Shown here: one piece after another, positions 32,307 to 44,149 of the stretch
Numbering within the stretch: the stretch's first letter is position 1
Layout of the letters: each line of letters begins with the position of its first letter
Assembly: GCA_025435555.1 (NCBI GenBank)
Contig: JAIWWG010000044.1
Location: 214,935-278,934, forward strand
Length of the DNA: 64,000 bases
From: Chytriomyces cf. hyalinus JEL632
Taxonomy: Eukaryota; Chytridiomycota; Chytridiomycetes; Chytridiales; Chytriomycetaceae
Reading direction: 5' to 3'
The notes under the pieces: generated by a model
Database searches by the model: none
What the model saw: only the letters and a program-made list of their open reading frames with translations
What the model was told of the DNA's origin: nothing
Program-made: the position numbers and the translations under genes

Positions 32307-32320
32307 CGTTATCAGCACCA
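32307..32320 (+). other. putative primer-binding site of copia-A
   Basis: CGTTATCAGCACCA lies directly after the LTR. The same 14-mer precedes the gag start of copia-B at 58672. Its complement, TGGTGCTGATAACG, fits the anticodon stem and loop of an Ile-type tRNA (loop CUGAUAA). This would mean priming by a tRNA fragment, as in Drosophila copia, but with another tRNA. The site identity is inference. Confidence 0.45.
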
Positions 32321-32367
32321 TTCTACTTGGACGATCCAGTTTCATCAGAATATTTCAAGTTACAACA

Positions 32368-35300
32368 ATGTCAGACGATTCATACAAAGGACTTCCTGTC
32401 TTTGATGCAACGACTGAAAACTGGCCACTATTTTATCTGAAAGTTCGTCTCTACTTGGAGTCGAAGGATCTTCTATATATTATCACTCGTGACCGAGACG
32501 ATCTACCTGTTGCTGGGGAATCAGCTGATCAGAAATCTCAACGTGTCAAGGAGGCCAGCACAAGAGCTAAAGACGATGTTAAAGTCAGAAGTCTCTTAGT
32601 CAACAAATTCTCGTCTGAGGCAGCCAATATGGTTGGCCGTGAGCCTTCAGCATTTTTAATGGTAAAAATTCTGGGTGAAAATTTTCAAAGTCAGTCAGCG
32701 AACTCAGTTCTAATTCGGCTGGACAAATTATTTGAGATCAAGTATGACTCTTCCAAGTCTATGTCGTCTCATATTTCAACCATCAACGCGTCAATTCAAT
32801 CTTTGAAGGAATCTGGCGAACTTGATTGGGATAAACTACATCAAGTAGTTCTGTTACGGTCGATCCCTCGTACTACTGAGTGGAATCCGATTACCAGTTC
32901 TCTCAAAACTATGGAGAGTGGTTTAACCAAGGAGAAAATTATTCGAACGTTGCTTGAAGCGGAAATTGATTCGAAATCCCAAGGAATGGGTTCGCGGGAA
33001 AAATCTCAGAAAAGTTCTACAGCTTTCAATGCTGGTAGTAACAAATCCAATACTAATTCGGGTAATGGTAACGGTTCGGTCATCAAATGCCACCGTTGTG
33101 GTAAAAATGGTCACATGCAGAAGGACTGTCATGTGAATCCCAAGAATTTTGGCAAGTCGGTCTCGTCTAATAATTCAAGTACCACTGGTAATGCTAATAA
33201 TGCATCCAAGAAGTCTGGTAAAAGTCAGGAAGGTGACAAAGTCAGGTTCTCTTTCTGTGCCGCCAGCAAGAAACAACATCAATCCTCAGAGACGATCAAA
33301 AAGTCAGACTGGATTAAGGACAGTGGCGCATCAGACATTTATTGTAATGATCGTCATGCCTTCAAAAACTTTGTTGAAAAGCAATCACAAGTTGAAATTG
33401 CTAATGGAAAATTGGACACCACACTCGGTTATGGTTCAATTGAAGTCGAAGCTATTCTATCTAACGGTACAAGTCACCGAATCGAATTTAATGATGTAGT
33501 CTACGCACCCAACTTCAAATTCAATTTATTGTCTACGATCTCGTTGGACAAACATGGTTTGAAGGAAGTCACAGAAAATGGGACCAGCATTTTTTATAAG
33601 GATACCACGGAGGTAATGACTGCAACCAAAGTTGACAATTGGTGGATTATGAATTTTAAGGTCATAATCAATGGTACAGCTCTTTCGGCTACTCAAAATG
33701 ACTATGAAATTTTACATCGGCGTATGTGCCACATCAGCCACGCGAATATTCTCAAATTGTCAAAGATGGTCGAAGATTTTAAAGTGCCGCCATTACCACC
33801 TAATTTTCAATGTGACGCCTGTGTCGAAAACAAAATGACGAGGCGCCCATTCAAGAGTTCTTCAAATCCACGGTGTAAATATCCACTCGAGTTGGTTCAC
33901 ATGGATTTTGCAATTATCAACACACCCGGTCGAAATGGGGAAACGGTAATATTGGTTTTAACAGACGATGCCACACTGTGTCGGTTCACGTTTCCGATGA
34001 AAGGGCGTTCTGGCGACGAAATTGTCGAAAATTTTAAACCATGGCTTACCTGGGCAGAACGAATGTCCGGTAAAAAATTGAAAGTTATTCGGTCCGACAA
34101 TGCCAAGGAATTTATCCACGGCACGTTCAAAAACTTTATTGTCGAACTCGGTATTGAGCAGCAAGTCTCGGTACCCTATGAGCATGAGCAAAATGGGATG
34201 GCAGAGGTCTCTAATCGGATTATTCTTGATCGAGCCAGGACTATTCTCAATGACTCTCCATTGGCTAAAAATTTCTGGCCATATGCTATTCTAAATGCGA
34301 CGTACATATCTAATCGATCACCTGTCGTCCATAATGATTCTATGACTCCGATTGAGATGTTTACTGGTATCAAGCCAAATCTCGGTAATCTGGTAGTATT
34401 TGGTTCAAAAGGTTTTTCACGTCTACCTGCTGAACATCTTAAGGGTCGTAACAAATTGGATGTACGTACTGTTGCCTGCTATTTTTTGGGCTACACTAGT
34501 CACATCAACACCTATAACGTGGTTGCCACCAATTGGTCTGAAATTTTTACGACAACCAACGTCAAATTTGTGGAAATCAACATCACTGATCCTATAAGTG
34601 ATCAGGTCGCACCTCAAAATGTCGAATTTTATGACGACGATATTGAGGATTCTCATGATCAGGAGGAGGTTGTTGATCAGGATGATGTCGAAAGTGTTGA
34701 ATCTGAATTCAGTGAACTGGAGGAAGTAGCACCGCCTCGTCGATCATCACGTATTCCTGTACCACGTCAAATTTGGGCTTCATCAAGAAACTCAGTTCAT
34801 TATGCTTTTCTATCCAACGGTATCAATGACAAGGATCCACGCATTGTGGAAGCTCGTACTGTTGAAATTAACCAACTCAAGAATTTTGGAGTTTGGGAAC
34901 ATGTACCGAAATCTAAAGATATGCACGTCATTGGGTGTAGGTTTGTTGATGTACAGAAAAAGGATTCTCAAGGTAATCCTGGTAAATTCAAGTCTCGATT
35001 GGTAGCTCAAGGTTTTACAATGATCGAGGGTGTCGAGTACTTTGACACGTTTGCACCGGTAGCCAGGCCGTATTCAATCAGGATGTTTATGATCATGTGC
35101 TGTGATCACGATCTGGAGATGTATCAAGCTGACGTACGTAATGCTTTCGTTCAAGCCAAGCTGGATGACGAAGTGTACATGAGGCAACCTCCTGGATTTG
35201 AAGAGTACCCTTTTGGTAAAGGTGTACCAACCGTTCTAAAGCTTCTACGGGCATTGTACGGTACAAAGCAAGCTGCTAGAGCGTGGAACAAGACGTTTAG

Positions 35301-36348
35301 CAGTTCATTGAAAGATCTCGGTTTCAAGCCAAGTGTCTTCGACCCATGTATTTTCACACGTGGGAAACTCACGGACAAGGATTTCATCATGTTAATCTTA
35401 ATCGTGGACGATTTTCTGTGTGGTATTGCCAGGAGCAACAAGTCTCTCTGGGCCAAGTTCGTTAAGGAGTTATCTGCCAAATTTGAAATCAAGGATTTAG
35501 GTGTAGTGGAACGTTTCGTTGGTATGCAAGTCATGAGGGACGAGTCTCGGATCTATCTATCACAGAAGCCATCTCTGGGTGAGATGCTAACTCATTTTGG
35601 TATGACGGAAGCTACTACAAGGGAAACGCCAATGGTAGGCACTCCAGTAGCACCTTCAGATGACAACGACACCACAACACAACCTTACAGGAGTCTCATT
35701 GGATGTCTCTTGTACCCTACTCAATGGACAAGACCAGACCTAGCCTTTGCTGTTGGTAGTCTTAGTAGATTCAATAATAAGCCAAGTGATGTTCACTGGA
35801 AGCACGCTACCGATGTTTTACGGTACGTTAAACAATCACTGGACCTCTGTCTAGTGTTCACACGGTGCAAGGAGTTCCACCATGTCGGCTACGCGGATGC
35901 TGAATGGTTAACAGACACGATTGACTGTCGTTTCACATACGGCTACATCACGTTCTTGGACTCAAACATTATGCACTGGAAAAGTAAACGATCTGGAGGA
36001 GTTGTAGGTTCAACAACAGCTGCCGAATTGGAGAGCGTCTATATGTGCCTCACTCATATGATCTGGGAACGCGATTTACTCAAGTCTCTGGGAATTGTAA
36101 CCAAGAGGATGAAGATTTTCAATGACAATATGGCCTTGATCAAGATTCTGAACAGCGAAAGGATGCTGGACAGGACTAAGCACATGGCGGTGAAAATTGA
36201 GTTTATTCGTGAGTACATCAACAAGCAAGAGCTCAACGTGGAACACATCAGCACTACTGAAATGAAGGCTGACATGTTCACAAAGAGTCTTGGCAAGATT
36301 TTGTTCAAGAAGGGAGTGGATGGAATTGGTTTGGTAAGCCATACATGA
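32368..36348 (+). CDS. copia-A gag-pol polyprotein
   Basis: 1326 residues in one frame from ATG 32368. Domains in order: gag (1-230), CCHC zinc knuckle CHRCGKNGHMQKDC (about 240), aspartic protease DSGAS (about 318), integrase zinc site H..H...CDAC (about 450-490) and catalytic D (HMDFA, about 511), D (RSDNAKEF, about 575) and E (EQNGMAE), reverse transcriptase with DVRNAFVQA and LIVDDF (about 1012; the copia YVDD has Ile at the first position), and RNase H with GYADAEW (about 1174) and TTAAELE. All catalytic residues are present, so the element may be autonomous. Gag and Pol are not separated by a frameshift. Confidence 0.95.
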   Translation: MSDDSYKGLPVFDATTENWPLFYLKVRLYLESKDLLYIITRDRDDLPVAGESADQKSQRVKEASTRAKDDVKVRSLLVNKFSSEAANMVGREPSAFLMVKILGENFQSQSANSVLIRLDKLFEIKYDSSKSMSSHISTINASIQSLKESGELDWDKLHQVVLLRSIPRTTEWNPITSSLKTMESGLTKEKIIRTLLEAEIDSKSQGMGSREKSQKSSTAFNAGSNKSNTNSGNGNGSVIKCHRCGKNGHMQKDCHVNPKNFGKSVSSNNSSTTGNANNASKKSGKSQEGDKVRFSFCAASKKQHQSSETIKKSDWIKDSGASDIYCNDRHAFKNFVEKQSQVEIANGKLDTTLGYGSIEVEAILSNGTSHRIEFNDVVYAPNFKFNLLSTISLDKHGLKEVTENGTSIFYKDTTEVMTATKVDNWWIMNFKVIINGTALSATQNDYEILHRRMCHISHANILKLSKMVEDFKVPPLPPNFQCDACVENKMTRRPFKSSSNPRCKYPLELVHMDFAIINTPGRNGETVILVLTDDATLCRFTFPMKGRSGDEIVENFKPWLTWAERMSGKKLKVIRSDNAKEFIHGTFKNFIVELGIEQQVSVPYEHEQNGMAEVSNRIILDRARTILNDSPLAKNFWPYAILNATYISNRSPVVHNDSMTPIEMFTGIKPNLGNLVVFGSKGFSRLPAEHLKGRNKLDVRTVACYFLGYTSHINTYNVVATNWSEIFTTTNVKFVEINITDPISDQVAPQNVEFYDDDIEDSHDQEEVVDQDDVESVESEFSELEEVAPPRRSSRIPVPRQIWASSRNSVHYAFLSNGINDKDPRIVEARTVEINQLKNFGVWEHVPKSKDMHVIGCRFVDVQKKDSQGNPGKFKSRLVAQGFTMIEGVEYFDTFAPVARPYSIRMFMIMCCDHDLEMYQADVRNAFVQAKLDDEVYMRQPPGFEEYPFGKGVPTVLKLLRALYGTKQAARAWNKTFSSSLKDLGFKPSVFDPCIFTRGKLTDKDFIMLILIVDDFLCGIARSNKSLWAKFVKELSAKFEIKDLGVVERFVGMQVMRDESRIYLSQKPSLGEMLTHFGMTEATTRETPMVGTPVAPSDDNDTTTQPYRSLIGCLLYPTQWTRPDLAFAVGSLSRFNNKPSDVHWKHATDVLRYVKQSLDLCLVFTRCKEFHHVGYADAEWLTDTIDCRFTYGYITFLDSNIMHWKSKRSGGVVGSTTAAELESVYMCLTHMIWERDLLKSLGIVTKRMKIFNDNMALIKILNSERMLDRTKHMAVKIEFIREYINKQELNVEHISTTEMKADMFTKSLGKILFKKGVDGIGLVSHT

Positions 36349-36367
36349 TTGTACATGTGTGGAGGAG

Positions 36368-36825
36368 TGTTGAATTCAGTCGTAGGACGCGTAATTCTTT
36401 ATTTACACATTGCCAATCTTAATTATTTCTTTACGATCACTCATCTTTCTTCTGGATGTTTTTCAGTCTCTGTCTTTTCATCCAATCATTTTATTCGATA
36501 GTTGTTTTACAAGCTACCTCTTTGTTCTGTTTTTTTTGATTCACACAATGGGTCACTTGACCATTGTTCTTAGTGTTTCGTATTTGACATCTGCTTCTCC
36601 CTTGAGAACAGATCTTTATCTTCTACTATTTGCTCTCTGTTGCAGTATTGTTCTTATCGACTGCGTATATCCTTAGGTTAGCCAGTTATGATACTTCTTC
36701 TTTCTTACGCTAATAGTTGTATGATTCCTTAGTTGATATATTAAAGAGTAGTAACTATCGATACAAGCTTTAAGAACTTCACGAAGATCGCTATATAGTC
36801 GTGTTCCAGCGCCTATATTTCTACA
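36368..36825 (+). repeat. right LTR of copia-A
   Basis: 458 bp, near-identical partner of 31849-32306, preceded by the purine tract GTGGAGGAG. Confidence 0.95.
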
Positions 36826-38043
36826 GGTTCATTGCTAGTTTATGACTGGTTGATTACTGTTTGGTAGCTGAAATATCGCTAGTTTGATACTATTTTGTTG
36901 CTGGTTCATCCAACATACCACTGCAAAACCATGTCAACCTGCTCTTTTGATTGGGTGGATTTAAATTTGAGTCTTTGATATATTTTAGTTTTGGTGTTTT
37001 GCTTGCCCATGTGTTTAAAAAAAAGCAAAAAATGAGCAATGCTCCATCCCCCCCAACACTTGGGCAGGCCACCAGTGCGATGCAAAGGCTCACATCTTGA
37101 TACAAGTTGGGAAGTTACTGGGTTTAGCGCCCCCGGTTGACGACTTGACTTCCTATCAAGGAGCATCTTTACATCACACCTGTGTGTTGTCTGTGCCGGG
37201 TCATTGTAGAGTCACTCAGACACTCCAATGACCCAAGGAAATCCAACCAACCAGCCAATCAACCAACTCCAGCCAGCCAGCCAGGCCATTACTTGTGGTA
37301 TTTTTCTGTATTTTTTTTTTATTTTTGGATTCTGCTGTCGGCTGCTCTGGATACTCATACTTCCCTTTTTCTTTCCTTCCCACAGACTGGTATAGACACT
37401 TTGTCTCATACTGCAAGTATCCAATACCACAACCTGCTCCATTGTCCCCATCACACCATCAGCCAGCAACCCACCATCCAAACACACATGGCCACGACCA
37501 ACATTTGCTGCAAACATTCACCACACAATCAGCCGCCAGTGCCTCTATGCTTGTTTGCTGCTGTTCAATCCACATCAGTCATTGAGCTGTTGGTTTTTGT
37601 TTCCTTCTTCTTCATAGTGAGTTAAACTAAAATCAACACCAACTCCCCCTCCCTCTCCCAAACAAACAAACAAACAAAAAAAAAAAAAAAAAAGCAGATA
37701 CTCTTTGATAGCTCAACCAGTTCATGACCTTGTTTCCAGTTCAGTTAAGAAACTGAAGAATGTGTATCAATGCCTTGCCTGATCTGGTTAAGTTAAAGTT
37801 GGTTTGCTATTTTTGGCGCTCACGAGTGATTGGGTTATAACTACTTTATTTAAGACAGGTGTACCCGAGTCCTTGAATTCCTCTGTTTTTAAAAGATTGA
37901 TGGCTGGATTTTTTGGATTTTTAAACCATAACATAATAGAAGATAGAAACCATTTAAAAGAATAGAGAAAGTGAATATAAAAATATATGGCAATTTGTGA
38001 TCTCAAATATCACTATTAGATAATTTTACATTATGTGTATATA
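36826..38043. other. low-complexity intergenic DNA with poly(A)
   Basis: No gene is supported. It contains CCAACCAACCAGCC-like repeats (about 37240-37290) and a CAAACAAACAAA run passing into about 19 A (37661-37693), which could be the 3' tail of an old non-LTR or SINE copy. The frames that cross it are low-complexity shadows. Confidence 0.5.
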
Positions 38044-38127
38044 GCAGCAGATAGGATAGTGGTCTGTATGCTGGACAGAGTGTCACAAATCCTGCAAGGG
38101 TCCCTGGTTCAATTCCATGTTGGAGCA
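38044..38127 (+). repeat. tRNA-like sequence (possible SINE or decayed tRNA)
   Basis: TAGGATAGTGG resembles an A box and GGTTCAATTCC (about 38108) a B box with one mismatch, with spacing close to that of a tRNA gene. The T arm pairs with one mismatch, but acceptor pairing is poor. It lies 480 bp upstream of the LINE ORF1, so it may be a SINE or internal promoter sequence rather than a tRNA. Confidence 0.3.
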
Positions 38128-38610
38128 ATTTTTGTTGACCAGATTCAACTCACCAGATTTATCTCATATATTTACTTTAATTATTTGCCATTGATAGGTT
38201 CTCATCATTGCAAAGTATGGCACTTCTTGGTCTGAAGTCAAGTTGCTTAAAGCCGATCAAGTTATGTTGCTTGCTCAGCATATGCTGACGATGTCATGTT
38301 GCAATTTTTTCATAGAGCAAAAAGCAATAGATATTTGAATCTGGTCAGGGTTTCTATCTGCAGATGAGGTGACCAGTTAATCTGCGTAATCACAGTCCAT
38401 GTGTATGGAGGGGTGACAAGAAGTTTAACATGCAACGCAGAGGAAGAAGCCAAAATAATGGATTCAGATACAATCAATTCAGAGACAATGAATTTAGAGA
38501 CAATGAATACTGAAACAATGCTGGGACAATTGATACAAAAAGCAATAGAAAGGAGAACAGGATTTTGAGTCACTCTTGTCCCAGTTTGATAACTTTGTTC
38601 AACTCTTCGA

Positions 38611-39675
38611 ATGTCATCTAACAACAAAGGAAAACAAAAGGCCAGTCCGCAACCTGAGGACTATACAACAATGAGCAGTCTTCGGTTGCTTTTGAAACAA
38701 CACGAGGACACTGTCCAGGGTTTCCTCTCAGCATTCAGGGATAGCCAGCCCATTCTGCAGCAGATGACAGATAAAATCAGTCAGCAAACAAAAGACATTG
38801 ACAGGCTGAAGGAAAAAAATTTGAAGCTGCAACAAACCCTGAACAACATGACCATTGGTGCAACATCTGTGTGTGCCAAGTCTACAGGCTCGGTAATATC
38901 AGGCACGTCTACAAAGAAAACTTGGGCAGAGGTTTGTAGACAAGCTCCACCATCACCAACAACACTGCCAGATGCAACTATTGCAATCATTGATTCCATT
39001 CTTGACCGATCCATGATTCAAACTGGCCAACCTCCCAGACCCCAGGCACAACCGGCTGAGCAAGTTGAATTCTACCGCAACCTCAGCCAGATAGAAATTG
39101 AACACCACATTGCACTACTCTACATTGTGGGTGTCAAAGACAATACTAAGTACTCTCACCTCAAGCAACAACTCACTGGTCTTGGATTCCCAATGACAGA
39201 AATTTTCAACGTTAGCAAAATCTCCAAGGCTGCCACTGAATTCATAGTCAATGCAACATTTGCTGGATTCATGGCCAAGAAGTTCAGAGATATTGGATTC
39301 AAAGTGCTAGAATCATTCAAAATGAATAAACCTGGTTCAACACTCAACCAGCTCAGATGGAATGCTTGTCGCCTCAACACCATGCAAGAGAAGTTGCCAC
39401 GCCAGCAAGTCAAGAAATATGCAAAGAGCGCCCTTACAGCCATGCTCAATTAGCACCCACACATTATCCTCACTGATCCCAAGGATACCAATGCTGAGAA
39501 TAGCATCCAAGCAGACTCTGAAACGCAGGTTGAGAATGCTGCCCATACAGAACCTGTACTAGTCAAAGTCCCAGCTCTACCAAAAAAGTCCAACTTGAAG
39601 CGGCCAGCATCGACAGAGTTAGTTGTGGAGTCTTCATCCCCAATGTCAGAATTCTACGCAGATGATGGGCAGTGA
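38611..39675 (+). pseudogene. LINE ORF1-like gene with an in-frame stop
   Basis: Frame open from ATG 38611 to TAG at 39451-39453 (280 residues), then continuing in the same frame for another 73 codons to TGA 39673. The protein has a coiled-coil-like helix (DKISQQTKDIDRLKEKNLKL, about 50-70) and a downstream RRM-like alpha/beta part (IALLYIVGVKDN, EFIVNATFAGFMAKKFRDIG). This layout is that of the RNA-binding ORF1p of non-LTR retrotransposons. The stop is most simply a mutation, since the downstream part keeps a coding character. ORF2 follows at about 40.1 kb. Confidence 0.65.
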
Positions 39676-40099
39676 TTGATTGCTGGTGCATTTGTGAATT
39701 CTGATTCTTCACCATGTTCTGTTTAGTCTGGAAGAATACAAATAAATTCATTTGCTTGTTCCAATCCTACTTGTTCTTCTCAAAGAATGATTTGTTCTTT
39801 TATTGGAATTTTAAGAATAGGATTTGTTGTTCTGGAAGGTTTAGATGACTTGATTTGATACTTAAAGAAGGGAAAGACTGAGTTGCTTGAAAGGCCTCCT
39901 ACAAAAGAAATCCAAGTCTGACCAACGTCCGACAACCAAAGAAATCCATAGCGTACCCAAGATTACGACAATGACAACAATACATGCTACTCACAATGTA
40001 GCCTACCATCAGAATTCCACCAGTTCTGCCTTTAGTTCTCAGTTTTCTTCAGTCTCACCAACTTCTTCAGTAGTCTCAATTTTACCTTCAACCGTGCCG

Positions 40100-42365
40100 C
40101 CATCCAAGTTTCAGCCTTTCGATAGAACCCACATTCAGTCCTTCAACTATTACGTGCAACCCAAGGATCTTCCGGTCCTTCAGAATTACAGTCCAATTTT
40201 CAGCCAACTCCAAGTCCTCCCAGCCCAGCATTCCCGTCAAGAAATCCTTGATGACATGTATTCTCAGCTTGTTTTCAAACTCCGTGACCTTGCTCTCGCA
40301 ATGTACAAAGTCAAGTCTGCCACCTCCGTCAGCCATCCAATCCGACCACCCAGCTTCACAACATGTCAGAACTCACCTCAGTCAGCCGCCGCATCCCTGC
40401 GACAAGCCAAATTTGCCTCAGCCAACCCAGCCAAGAACCTACCATTTCAGCCCCTGCCCGTTCACCATTCAGAAATCTTTACCCATCAGCCGACCCTCAG
40501 TATACGCCTCCAGCCCACCCATTCAGCTCAGCTTTGCCTCCAGTATTTCCAGCCGACTTTGATTTCGCACCCGAGTCCACCATCCAAGACATCATTTCGG
40601 CGTCGCCGCTTCACAAGTCCCCCGGACCTGACGGCATCTCCATCAACTTGCTCAAACAACTTGCCATGACCACCGACCTCCTTCCAGCTCTCAGTTACCT
40701 CTTCAACCACTGCTACTTCTACGGCATTGTGCCAACTCAGTTTCTCGCATTTACTACAGTGCTCATTCCCAAGACATCCACCCCAAGAAAACCAACCGTG
40801 CTTGACTTTAGACCAATTGGGCTCTCCAATTGTCTGCGTCTCATTTACGAAAAGCTACTCCGCCTCCAGTTTGTCCAGTTCATGTTACTCTCTGATTCCC
40901 AGCAAGGCTTCAGAAAGCATCACTCAACGATTGCAAATTTGGCTTGGGCCATCAACACCAGCTCGCCCCAGACAAGAACTCTCTTGATTGACTTTTTCAA
41001 GGCTTTCGATAGCGTCGACATTCCAACAGTACTTGCCAAAATCAGAATTCAGCTCCTGCCATTCCTCAGCAATTGTGCACCAGTCCAACTTGCAACTCTC
41101 GGTGCCTTGCATGCCTTGTTTTGCACCACATTTACCAAGATCAGAATCAACCAAGTCCACTCAAGAATCATCAAGCGTGAACGTGGAATTCCTCAAGGTT
41201 CCTGCCTTTCGGGTGACCTATGGAACGTCCATGTCAATGACCTCCTTGTCCAGCTTTGCCATCAGCTCCCACACTCACTTGGTACTACTCCAGCAAGTGC
41301 CTTTGCCGACGACATTGCCATCAGATCCACCTCCATGACGACATTTTCAAGCTTTCCAACTCATCGCCAACTGGGCGACAGTCAACCGAATCCAACTTTC
41401 AGCCAAGAAATCAGCGACAGTCAACTTATCATGGTCCCCCACTTGTGTTTGAGTGTGAGCAAGTTCCTGAGCTCCCTTCTGCCAAGTACCTGGGTATCAG
41501 AATTTCTGCCGACTGGTCCACAATTCAGTGCCTACTACTCCTCCAAGATTGCCATTGCCAAGACAACTTTTACCAGAATTACAAGTTCACCAGATGCACC
41601 CAATTGGTCCCTCCAGCACAGGACGCAACATTTACTTTTCACTAGTCCGCCCACTTCATGAATACGCATTGCCTCTTTTGCCCGCTACACTCAGTCCACA
41701 ACAACGCAAAGACCTCGGCCGCATGGGTACTGCCTTTGTAAATCAAGTTTGCCAGTGGATTCTCAAGCCACTTCAGTTCAACCCACCGTTGGAACCTGAC
41801 CTCGCACGCCACGTTCTCAATATCCCAACTTTCCTCGATCGGTGCCGACTTCCTGCTCGCCAAGATGACCATCAAACCACCAAGACTCATTCCAGCCAAC
41901 CAATGCATCCTCATGCAAACTTTAGCGTCCTTGCCAGTTTCACCAGGAATTCCTCCAGTCTCAGTGAAAATCACAAGCTCCGCCACATTGTCCACCAATT
42001 TCTGCAAAAACAGAAAGCCCAAGTCAAGCCCTGCCCAGTCATCATCTTTAATCCAGCTTCCGGCATTGCCAATGTCCTCAAGCACAGTCCCCGGTCTTTC
42101 TGCAGAAGGGACTCGACGTCTCGTCTTGTACCACACTGCACCCATGACCGGCCCCAAAGACCCCACCGTGACCAAGTTCATTGCCAAAGGAGACCTCCTG
42201 GCCGCCCTTGCGCATCTTGAATCACTTGACACACAAGGGTTTACCAAGCACACCTCAGTACACAAGGTCAACCCTGCAAGCCACTTGGCGCACAAGGTGA
42301 ACCACCAAGTCGCCGACATGTTTCAGGGTCAACTTTTAGTCTACCTTCTTCAGATTTCCACTTAG
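40100..42365 (+). pseudogene. LINE ORF2 reverse transcriptase, frameshifted
   Basis: The best frame (40363-41340) shows RT blocks: KSPGPDGISINLLKQ, FRPIGLSNCLRLIYEKLL, LIDFFKAFDSVD, GIPQGSCLSGDLWNVHVNDL and the catalytic FADDIAI. After 41340 the homology moves through two other frames (NRIQLSAKKS, then PSAKYLGIRISADW) and again at about 41530-41865. Upstream the coding signal is in another frame (40090-40400). At least four frameshifts are needed, so it is dead. Sequence up to 42365 is the C-terminal tail. Confidence 0.85.
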
Positions 42366-44149
42366 CATTTTTAGGTTAAAGATTTGGTACTTTAACTTAT
42401 TTGAGTCAAAATTACCAAACACCCTGGGTTACCGGGTGAATAAACCTCCAAAAAAAAAAAAAAAACCTTAGTTCTAGCCCTAATTTAGGGTAATTGAAAA
42501 CAAGGAGTTGTTTCAGTGGGCCCGATCGAAATGCATGGGCGGCTCTGCAGGTGAAGCGAGGCGCTGTTGAAGAAGTGGGCGCAGCTGGAACCGAGTCGGC
42601 TGATAACGGGAGCGGCTGCTGATGGAGCGGGGGAGGCCGATGGAAATGCGGGGGCGGCCGGTGCTGATGAAGCGGCTGCGGATTGAGCATGGAGCCGTCA
42701 GTGCTGCGACGAAGAATATGCAGTTGCCGTTGATAATAATGCACGGCAAAGCGCCAACAATGGTCTGGAGGAAGAGAAGCAAAGGAAGGGTGATTATCAT
42801 CAGGGAGCGGAATCAGATTAAAAGATGCTACCACTGACAAACAGCTGCTGGGACTGAATGGATGAATATCATGTTTGGCGGCTGGCTGAGCCCAACAAAT
42901 AAGGACGCAACAACAGGCACACTGAAGAGCGCGGCAGGGACCATTCAAGGTAGTAAGTCATGAGGTCAAACATGGGAGCAAAACCAGCGACTCTCTTGAC
43001 AAGTATCTCATAATGGGCCAGTTACCGCAACAGCAAACAGTGTGCGCAGATTGTGGGTCTTCATTGGTTTTGCTTATTTCTTTTGCTCACAAATGCGTTC
43101 CACAAGCCCCAACATGCCCTCGTTGGAAATCACCGAGCAGATATTGACCGTGAGAGCAAACTGCTTGCTCACTAAATTGCGCGACGGCCTGAATGCACAG
43201 CATTCCTTCCACAGAGTCTTGCTAAATGGAATGAAAGGAGTGGACTTGGAAGAAGATGACAAGGAAGCACCTTCAAAACCAAATCCAGAAAGAGGAAGAG
43301 AACCAGACAAGACGGCTGCTCTGGGAAAGAGGTATTGGTTGTTTGAATGTTTGGATATATTTCTGGGTGACAATACATATAATTCAAAGGTTGTCCAGTG
43401 GCAGAAGCAGATGCTGAAGAATTGGACGATGCAGAGACAGTCAACACAGATATGAATGACAATAAAGGTGAAACAATGGACCAAGAAATGGTCAAAAAAC
43501 ATGTTGAGAATACAAAAGCAAAAATGGCGGATACCCATTGCGGTATATAGCCAGAAACATGTTTTTTGAAACTCAGCAAGCATGACATTTCTATTCCAGT
43601 TGAGCAGATCGTATTTTATTTTATCGAATGTACAACCTCTAACCTCATTTTGTTGACCACCAGATCTCTGAAGGCTCAATCATCTCCTTTTTTGCCGGCC
43701 GTATTCATCACGAGGTTGATGTGGACCCAGAATTCCTTGAAAGCAAGAACCGGTTTAAAGAGCGGATTGTGGAGGTGTTTGGATCGTATGACAGCATCTA
43801 TAAAAACTTGAAAAAGAAGGACAAAAAGATGAAAGCAGTCTGCAATAATCTTAAGAAGAGGGACATGAAGAAGGCCAGAAAGGGAAACGAAGCAGCCGCA
43901 GTTGGAAAAAAATACAAAGTGATTGTACCTTTGAAGGTTTCAGACCGCTTGCGTAAAGTCAAGGAAGTGTCAGGCAGATCGGTGATGATAGCGTTGTCCA
44001 TATCATAGAGCTGGATTCGGCATTGCGCAGGACTGACCAGACTGAGTTGCTGAAGCTGCTCTTGTACTTGCTGCAGAGGTTCGAACTGCTGCAACCAGCT
44101 CCTCTCTACTTGCTGGCACTTCAGCACCACATTTGCTTGAACCATCTTC

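Larger units (their letters stand above)
31849..36825 (+). mobile_element. intact Ty1/copia retrotransposon (copia-A copy 1)
   Basis: 4977 bp with two 458 bp LTRs that begin TGTTGAATTC and end TTTCTACA and differ at only a couple of positions. One uninterrupted gag-pol frame lies between them. Next to the left LTR is a primer-binding-like site, and a purine-rich GTGGAGGAG tract precedes the right LTR. The order protease-integrase-RT-RNase H defines the copia group. The near-identical LTRs imply recent insertion. The 5 bp flanks differ (ATCCC versus GGTTC), so no target-site duplication is visible. Confidence 0.95.
38611..42466 (+). mobile_element. decayed poly(A)-tailed LINE
   Basis: ORF1-like gene, then a frameshifted reverse transcriptase, then GAATAAACC and a 16-A tail at 42451-42466. 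No apurinic-type endonuclease domain was found before the RT, so an internal deletion or an unusual element type is likely. The 5' end is not defined; the tRNA-like sequence at 38.04 kb may belong to it. Confidence 0.75.

Noticed and set aside
37182-37625. 147-codon plus-strand frame
   Set aside because: Low-complexity CCAACC/CAGCC repeats; amino acid composition follows the repeat and no domain is seen.
38044-38127. Functional tRNA gene
   Set aside because: A- and B-box-like motifs are present, but acceptor and anticodon arms do not pair properly.
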